Shown in pieces: positions 6,474-10,102 of a DNA stretch of 10,102 nt; the first letter of the stretch is position 1, and every line of letters starts with the position of its first letter. The stretch is from JAWOGN01 sp046496815 (lineage in GTDB: Bacteria > Desulfobacterota > DSM-4660 > Desulfatiglandales > Desulfatiglandaceae): NCBI GenBank assembly GCA_046496815.1, contig JAWOGN010000007.1:1-10102 (forward strand), given 5' to 3'. A program made the position numbers and the translations under genes. The notes below the pieces were generated by a model that saw only the letters and a list, made by a program, of their open reading frames with translations, was not told the DNA's origin and searched no databases.

Positions 6474-6608
6474 ATGGCGCAACACCGCGACATCGACGTA
6501 TTTGTAAGGGAGGATATAATTTTTTTCTCGTGGAATGACGAGACAATTCAAGAGATAGCACTGGCGTTAGGGGACCCGGAATTTCCTGAACCCAGGCCAT
6601 GCGGCTGA
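6474..6608 (+). CDS. 44-residue small protein between operator and ATPase gene
   Basis: A short open frame from ATG 6474 to TGA 6606-6608 encodes MAQHRDIDVFVREDIIFFSW followed by a mostly acidic stretch and a PEFPEPRPCG end. A purine-rich AAAGGA at 6460-6465 lies eight bases before the start. Its stop is six bases before the ATPase ATG at 6615, which has no Shine-Dalgarno sequence of its own. Translation of this frame may therefore deliver ribosomes to the ATPase gene. I recognise no family. It could be a genuine small subunit or regulator, or only a leader ORF for coupling. Confidence 0.5.
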   Translation: MAQHRDIDVFVREDIIFFSWNDETIQEIALALGDPEFPEPRPCG

Positions 6609-6614
6609 CCCGTT

Positions 6615-8147
6615 ATGAATCATATCGAGCGTATTGAATCTATTTTCGACTCGCTTTGCAGCTTATTCTATTTGGGATCACGAGACCACCAATGGATGGT
6701 TGAGAGATGTATCGAGATCGCTTCAAAAAGATTCACCGACATCTACCGTTACAATATTTCCGAGGGTCTTTGGCAGGCAGGGAAAGAACAAAGCAAGAAA
6801 ACTCCGGTTGACCCGCTTGAAATGCTGGATCGGATACTTGCAACAGAACATAAGGTCAAGTACTTCGAAAGGTCGTTATTTATCCTGGAGCACTTTGATC
6901 TTGTTCTTGAAAACCAAGACCCATACCTACTGACCAAGCTCAAATTGATCACCGAGTGGCGCTGTCATCACAGCGCGGTAGTGATAATGGGCAGGCCCTA
7001 TTTGCAATTGCCGGAGATCATCTCAGACATCCCAAAGCTAAATGTCGCTCACATCGACGAGAACGATCTGAAAGAAATGCTCAGCGCTTGCGACCCGCAC
7101 ATCCCCGAAGATGAAATAAGGGATTTGACCGACGCGCTCAAGGGCCTATCAATTCTTGAATGTCAAAACCTTATTTCTTTGAGCCTTGCCAAGCTGAAGA
7201 GGCTGGATAAGGATTTCATCACCAATCAGAGAACATCGGTGCTGTGTGAAAGAGCGAATAGGCTCATAGAACTCTGTGAAGCGGACATGGATCTCAATTC
7301 CGTCGGCGGACTCGAAACTTTGAAGACCTGGTTGCTCAAAAGGGGCAGGTTTTTCAAGGGGAGGTCTCCGCAAACTGAAAGTCGATTGCCGTGCCCGAAG
7401 GGTGTGATCCTTACGGGGCCGCCGGGGTGCGGCAAATCCGCACTGGCTTCCGCCCTTGCAGGCTCATGGCAGGTCAAGCTTGTCAAACTAAACCACGCTT
7501 GCCTCTTCTCTTCACTCGTCGGGCAGACGGAACGTAACCTCACCATTGCCCTGGAGACCGTGAAGGCGCTTTCTCCGTGCATCCTCTGGATCGATGAATT
7601 TGAAAAGTTTTTTCCTCAGATCGGCGACAGCACTCTGGATGGTGGCGTGCTTTCACGATCGCTCGGCTTGCTGCTGGAATTCCTGCAGTCCGCCAGAGAC
7701 GGCGTTTTCGTCTGGGCGACCACCAATCGGCTGCAATCGTTGCCTCAAGAGATCATGCGAGCGGGTCGTTTTGACGCGATCTTTTTTGTTGACCTGCCCA
7801 ACAGGGGCGAAAGGACGTCCATCTTTGAGATTCTTTTGGGGAAATATGTGCCGGAGGTCGACTTGAAAGGAAGGGAAAGCCTGTTGGACGCAACGGAAGG
7901 CTTTAGTGGCGCTGAGATCGAGCAGGCCTTCATCGACTCCCTTTACGAGTGCGCTGAAAGCGAAGCGGAGTTGGATGAGTTCACGCTCCTGAGAACCCTC
8001 AAAGCCTTCATTCCCCTTTCAAGAACATTGAAGGAGGATATCGATTCGCTGCGGAAGTGGTGCGTGTCAAGGGCCCGTTTTGCTTCTTGTTCAGAACCAT
8101 TCAAAGACAGAGAAAGGAGGGAACCATGTCCCATATCACAAAGGTAA
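6615..8147 (+). CDS. Ycf46-type AAA ATPase
   Basis: A 510-residue AAA ATPase of the Ycf46 type. The N-terminal half (1-225) is a helical/alpha-beta domain, and its segment AVVIMGRPYLQLPEI (121-135) matches the non-ATPase domain of Ycf46. The AAA module begins at VGGLETLKTWL (230-240). It contains Walker A GPPGCGKS (268-275), Walker B ILWIDEFE (323-330), sensor 1 ATTN (368-371), arginine-finger region MRAGRFD (381-387) and sensor 2 GFSGAEIEQA (429-438). All key residues are present, so ATP hydrolysis and ring assembly are expected. A C-terminal charged tail (about 480-510) overlaps the next gene's start by 22 bases. Cellular function of Ycf46 proteins is poorly known; a remodelling role is inferred. 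Expression is probably tied to the small ORF and O2. Confidence 0.88.
   Translation: MNHIERIESIFDSLCSLFYLGSRDHQWMVERCIEIASKRFTDIYRYNISEGLWQAGKEQSKKTPVDPLEMLDRILATEHKVKYFERSLFILEHFDLVLENQDPYLLTKLKLITEWRCHHSAVVIMGRPYLQLPEIISDIPKLNVAHIDENDLKEMLSACDPHIPEDEIRDLTDALKGLSILECQNLISLSLAKLKRLDKDFITNQRTSVLCERANRLIELCEADMDLNSVGGLETLKTWLLKRGRFFKGRSPQTESRLPCPKGVILTGPPGCGKSALASALAGSWQVKLVKLNHACLFSSLVGQTERNLTIALETVKALSPCILWIDEFEKFFPQIGDSTLDGGVLSRSLGLLLEFLQSARDGVFVWATTNRLQSLPQEIMRAGRFDAIFFVDLPNRGERTSIFEILLGKYVPEVDLKGRESLLDATEGFSGAEIEQAFIDSLYECAESEAELDEFTLLRTLKAFIPLSRTLKEDIDSLRKWCVSRARFASCSEPFKDRERREPCPISQR
8114..8121 (+). promoter_or_regulatory. Ribosome binding site deciding the DUF1257 start
   Basis: AAGGAGGG lies within the 3' end of the ATPase gene, four bases before the ATG at 8126. 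It decides that start over the in-frame 8057 start, whose extra 23 residues are read from ATPase coding sequence. Confidence 0.75.
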
Positions 8148-8512
8148 AAACCCAACTCAAAGACGGGCCGGTTTTAAAGCAGGCCCTCAGGAAACTCGGC
8201 TATCAGGTCCAAGAAGGCGGCGCAGTTTCAGGAACACATGGCAGAAGGCTCAGGTATGAACTCGAATTTATTGCGTCCAAAAAGGGTGCACGGATTGGAT
8301 TCACCAGGGCACACGCCACCGACGACTGCTATGAGATTGTCGCAGACTGGAACAATCAGCGAACAAGCAAAAAACGCATCATTGGCGATATATTCCAGGA
8401 GTATTCATGCCGGAAACTGATGAAGACAGCCAGGCGGAAGGGGTACGCCGTATTGAAGAACACGGTCACGAGGGATGGTCAAATTGAAATGATACTCCGG
8501 AAAGTCGCATGA
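8126..8512 (+). CDS. DUF1257 (Ycf35-like) protein
   Basis: A 128-residue protein of the DUF1257 family, which includes the plastid/cyanobacterial Ycf35. The signature opening MSHITKVKTQLKDGPVLKQA (1-20) and LGYQVQEGG (24-32), the central IGFTRA...CYEIVADWNNQ (57-78), and the end region KLMKTARRKGYAVLKNTV (97-114) with DGQIEMILRK (117-126) all follow the family pattern. The protein is soluble, with no signal peptide or membrane segment. It overlaps the ATPase gene by 22 bases and the next start region by a few bases, implying one transcript and probably one complex. DUF1257 proteins have no established biochemical activity. Co-location with Ycf46 and DUF2997 suggests a shared pathway. Confidence 0.85.
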   Translation: MSHITKVKTQLKDGPVLKQALRKLGYQVQEGGAVSGTHGRRLRYELEFIASKKGARIGFTRAHATDDCYEIVADWNNQRTSKKRIIGDIFQEYSCRKLMKTARRKGYAVLKNTVTRDGQIEMILRKVA

Positions 8513-8523
8513 GGGAGAGGGAC

Positions 8524-8730
8524 ATGAGTACGCAACTGAAGGTGCTTGTCGGAAAAGATGGAAAGCTCACGCTGAGTGTAACGGGAATCAGAGGTCCCCA
8601 GTGCCTATCCCTCACGGAATTCTTAGAGAATGAAATGGGAGAGGCTCTTGAACGGCAGAGAACTGAGAGCTACTACCAGTCAGCAAATATCCATACCGCA
8701 CGCTCAGTTTTTCACAAGATGAAAACCTAG
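8524..8730 (+). CDS. DUF2997 family small protein
   Basis: A 68-residue protein matching DUF2997. A beta-rich start LKVLVGKDGKLTLSVTGIRG (5-24) is followed by the characteristic GPQCLSLTEFLENEMGE (24-40) and a tail ending in SYYQSANIHTARSVF (49-63). DUF2997 members are known next to DUF1257 genes, which supports both assignments. I prefer the ATG at 8524 because a purine-rich GAGGGAGAGG lies before it. The in-frame ATG at 8509, overlapping the previous stop as ATGA, would add five residues and cannot be excluded. No enzyme motif is visible; a single cysteine (C27) lies in the conserved segment. A role as a small partner of the DUF1257 protein or ATPase is inference. Confidence 0.78.
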   Translation: MSTQLKVLVGKDGKLTLSVTGIRGPQCLSLTEFLENEMGEALERQRTESYYQSANIHTARSVFHKMKT

Positions 8731-8731
8731 C

Positions 8732-9652
8732 ATGCGTGTCCGCCGGACGATGGAAACGCTTCCGCTGACGATTGAAAAGACGATTCGTGAGGCGAATATT
8801 TCAAACCATGCCGCTCAAGAGATAGTTGCGATTTTGCACGGCATTAAACAAGAAATACCGCCATACAGAGCCACAAGATTGATAAAACTGCTGGACAGTC
8901 TCAAATCCGGGCGTTTTACCCATTTAGCGAAGGTTAAGAAGAAGGAGTTGTTGGGCAACTTTTTTGACCTGGTCAATTACGGCCACGAGAAGACGGTCAG
9001 CCGGATCTGTTATCTTTTCTTTACAGAGAGCGTGCCACTTGAAGAGGCTGCATATCTCCTGCCACCGGAAATGATCGCAACACTCGTGATGGCGGGTAAT
9101 TCAGAGCCTTTTGATTCAATCAAGGAAGGCATTTGGAGCTTTCTGATAAGGAAGCTTTCACATGTGGAACGGTTTGTCTCGCCGGATGAACTCATCTTTG
9201 GTCTGTGGGCAAAGACACCCATCATACGGAACAATATCATAAAGTTTCTGTTTACAAAATACAGCCCGGATGCTGTTGTGGAAGCAACGATGCGATACGT
9301 CTCTAAAACTGAAAAAACAATCCCGGTGTTTGCCGCTCGGCGCATCATCGAATGTACAAAAGAAGCGACGGAATGCAAGCAGAGAGAAAATGTGCTGACA
9401 AAACTCTTGGATATCTCAAATCTTTCCGTTGAGGAAATAAACGGTGTATGGTCCGACTATCTTAAAGGCAAGAGTCGATTTGAACTGATAAGAATTTTCT
9501 CATCATCCGGCTCCGTAGTGAATGAGATAGAATCTTTGATGGAAAACCACTTACAACTATCGTTTCATTTCAGCCCTCAAAAAAACACCTCCGATCAAAC
9601 CGCTTCATTCCGAAATAGGGTCGCCGGGATCACAGCCATGAATGTTCTCTAG
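8732..9652 (+). CDS. Unrecognised helical protein at the end of the ATPase cluster
   Basis: A 306-residue protein I cannot assign to a family. It reads as almost entirely alpha-helical and soluble, with repeating amphipathic segments that could be a HEAT/TPR-like solenoid: IEKTIREANISNHAAQEIVA (14-33), LIKLLDSLKSGRFTHLAKVK (50-69), RICYLFFTESVPLEEAAYLL (91-110), and PVFAARRIIECTKEATECKQ (199-218). No catalytic motif, signal peptide or transmembrane helix is clear. The C-terminal 30 residues look disordered. It begins one base after the DUF2997 stop, so it should share the transcript, although no Shine-Dalgarno precedes it. An alternative ATG at 8750 exists. Its base composition looks more AT-rich than the left-hand genes, consistent with recent acquisition. 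It may be an adaptor, sensor or effector specific to this module. Confidence 0.75.
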   Translation: MRVRRTMETLPLTIEKTIREANISNHAAQEIVAILHGIKQEIPPYRATRLIKLLDSLKSGRFTHLAKVKKKELLGNFFDLVNYGHEKTVSRICYLFFTESVPLEEAAYLLPPEMIATLVMAGNSEPFDSIKEGIWSFLIRKLSHVERFVSPDELIFGLWAKTPIIRNNIIKFLFTKYSPDAVVEATMRYVSKTEKTIPVFAARRIIECTKEATECKQRENVLTKLLDISNLSVEEINGVWSDYLKGKSRFELIRIFSSSGSVVNEIESLMENHLQLSFHFSPQKNTSDQTASFRNRVAGITAMNVL

Positions 9653-9811
9653 CAGCCTGTCGCTCTGATGATCCATAGCGGGCTTTCCGCTGGAAGCATG
9701 TTTCTTGCCGCGCGCTATACCGGCTTCATTGTGAGCTCGAAAAAGCAGCGGTTTCGATTCTAGGTTTTCTTGGCTGCTTTGAGGACTGCTTTTCTTCCAT
9801 AAAAGTGGTCA
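9653..9811. other. Convergent intergenic gap at the right end of the cluster
   Basis: The gap between the convergent helical-protein and deacetylase genes holds only short hairpins. AGCGG/CCGCT lies near 9677-9691, without a T-run, and a stronger stem is annotated separately. I see no gene, integrase site or tRNA. Confidence 0.5.
9740..9780 (-). terminator. Terminator-like hairpin after the deacetylase gene
   Basis: AAAGCAGC (9742-9749) and GCTGCTTT (9773-9780) are perfect eight-base inverted repeats with a 23-base loop. Read on the minus strand, the stem ends in five T residues (9744 to 9740), about 32 bases after the deacetylase stop. The long loop and modest T-run lower confidence. It may also act weakly on the convergent cluster transcript. 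Confidence 0.4.
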
Positions 9812-10102
9812 TCATTTATTGACGGGGCTTCCACTATTCACCCGCTTTGGCTCGTGGTCGGTTTTCATTCGGTCCGGGGCGGCAAAACGATGCGTCCCCT
9901 CCCAGAGGCCGAGGAAAAAACGGCGGGCATTGGTGCCGAGGGTGCGAATGCGGTATCCGCCCTCCTGGATCACCAGGGTCGGCAGCCGCAGGGATCCGAT
10001 CATCCTTCCGTTGATGTTGAAGTCCTTCGGCACAAGACTCCAGGTTCCCGTGGGGTCGCCCTTTGCCGTGTCCAGGCCCAAGGCAACGACAAGGACCTTC
10101 GC
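9812..10102 (-). CDS. Histone-deacetylase-family amidohydrolase, C-terminal part (5' end outside window)
   Basis: The last 96 residues of a zinc amidohydrolase of the histone deacetylase/acetoin-utilisation/acetylpolyamine amidohydrolase superfamily, which removes acyl groups from amines. The visible part opens AKVLVVALGLDTAKGDPTG, where the Asp at visible position 11 corresponds to a family metal ligand. It continues with NGRMIGSLRLPTLVIQEGGY (31-50), whose GGY tyrosine is the catalytic tyrosine of the family, and RTLGTNARRFFLGLWEG (53-69). A short basic tail ends at the stop codon at 9812. The frame is open to the window edge, so the gene is cut by the window and not truncated biologically. 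It is convergent with the ATPase cluster. Substrate (polyamine or protein) cannot be told from this part. Confidence 0.85.
   Translation of the reverse strand, partial: AKVLVVALGLDTAKGDPTGTWSLVPKDFNINGRMIGSLRLPTLVIQEGGYRIRTLGTNARRFFLGLWEGTHRFAAPDRMKTDHEPKRVNSGSPVNK

Overview
The window is bacterial chromosome. A non-photosynthetic Gram-negative with many short intergenic dispersed repeats fits best. The intergenic style (CATTCCGG...GGGATCCAG and ATAAAAAGTCG words) recalls Desulfobacterota, but that is an impression from memory and not a demonstrated assignment.

Left part (1-4655) looks like ordinary, fairly GC-rich chromosome. About 620 bases hold no convincing gene. Then comes a secreted SYLF/YSC84-type protein on the minus strand (627-1208) with a good promoter and ribosome binding site. 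Next, on the plus strand, are a membrane ferric-reductase-like flavocytochrome (1725-3149) and an M20 metallohydrolase closest to YgeY (3501-4655). A strong hairpin plus T-run lies between those two, and a second perfect hairpin sits directly against the ribosome binding site of the M20 gene.

The gap 4656-5336 is unusually structured. It holds a 297-bp element with long inverted arms, a 61-bp-period direct repeat, and a MITE-like segment framed by 8-bp direct repeats.

The centre of interest is 5283-9652, a compact plus-strand cluster. An XRE repressor overlaps an ImmA/IrrE-type metallopeptidase, the pairing used as a protease-sensitive switch in mobile elements. It is followed by a 44-codon small ORF, a Ycf46-type AAA ATPase, a DUF1257 (Ycf35-like) protein, a DUF2997 protein and an unrecognised 306-residue helical protein. 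Nearly identical 19-bp palindromes (TGTTCnATnnnAnnGAACA) lie upstream of the repressor and again immediately before the small ORF/ATPase unit. I infer that the repressor controls both its own operon and the ATPase module, and that the peptidase relieves repression after a signal. The intact ATPase motifs, overlapping genes and lower GC toward the distal end suggest a functional, probably transferred, inducible module. Its biochemical role is unknown; stress response or biological conflict is a hypothesis.

The right end (9812-10102, minus strand) is the C-terminal part of a histone-deacetylase-family amidohydrolase that continues beyond the window, with a terminator-like hairpin just after its stop.
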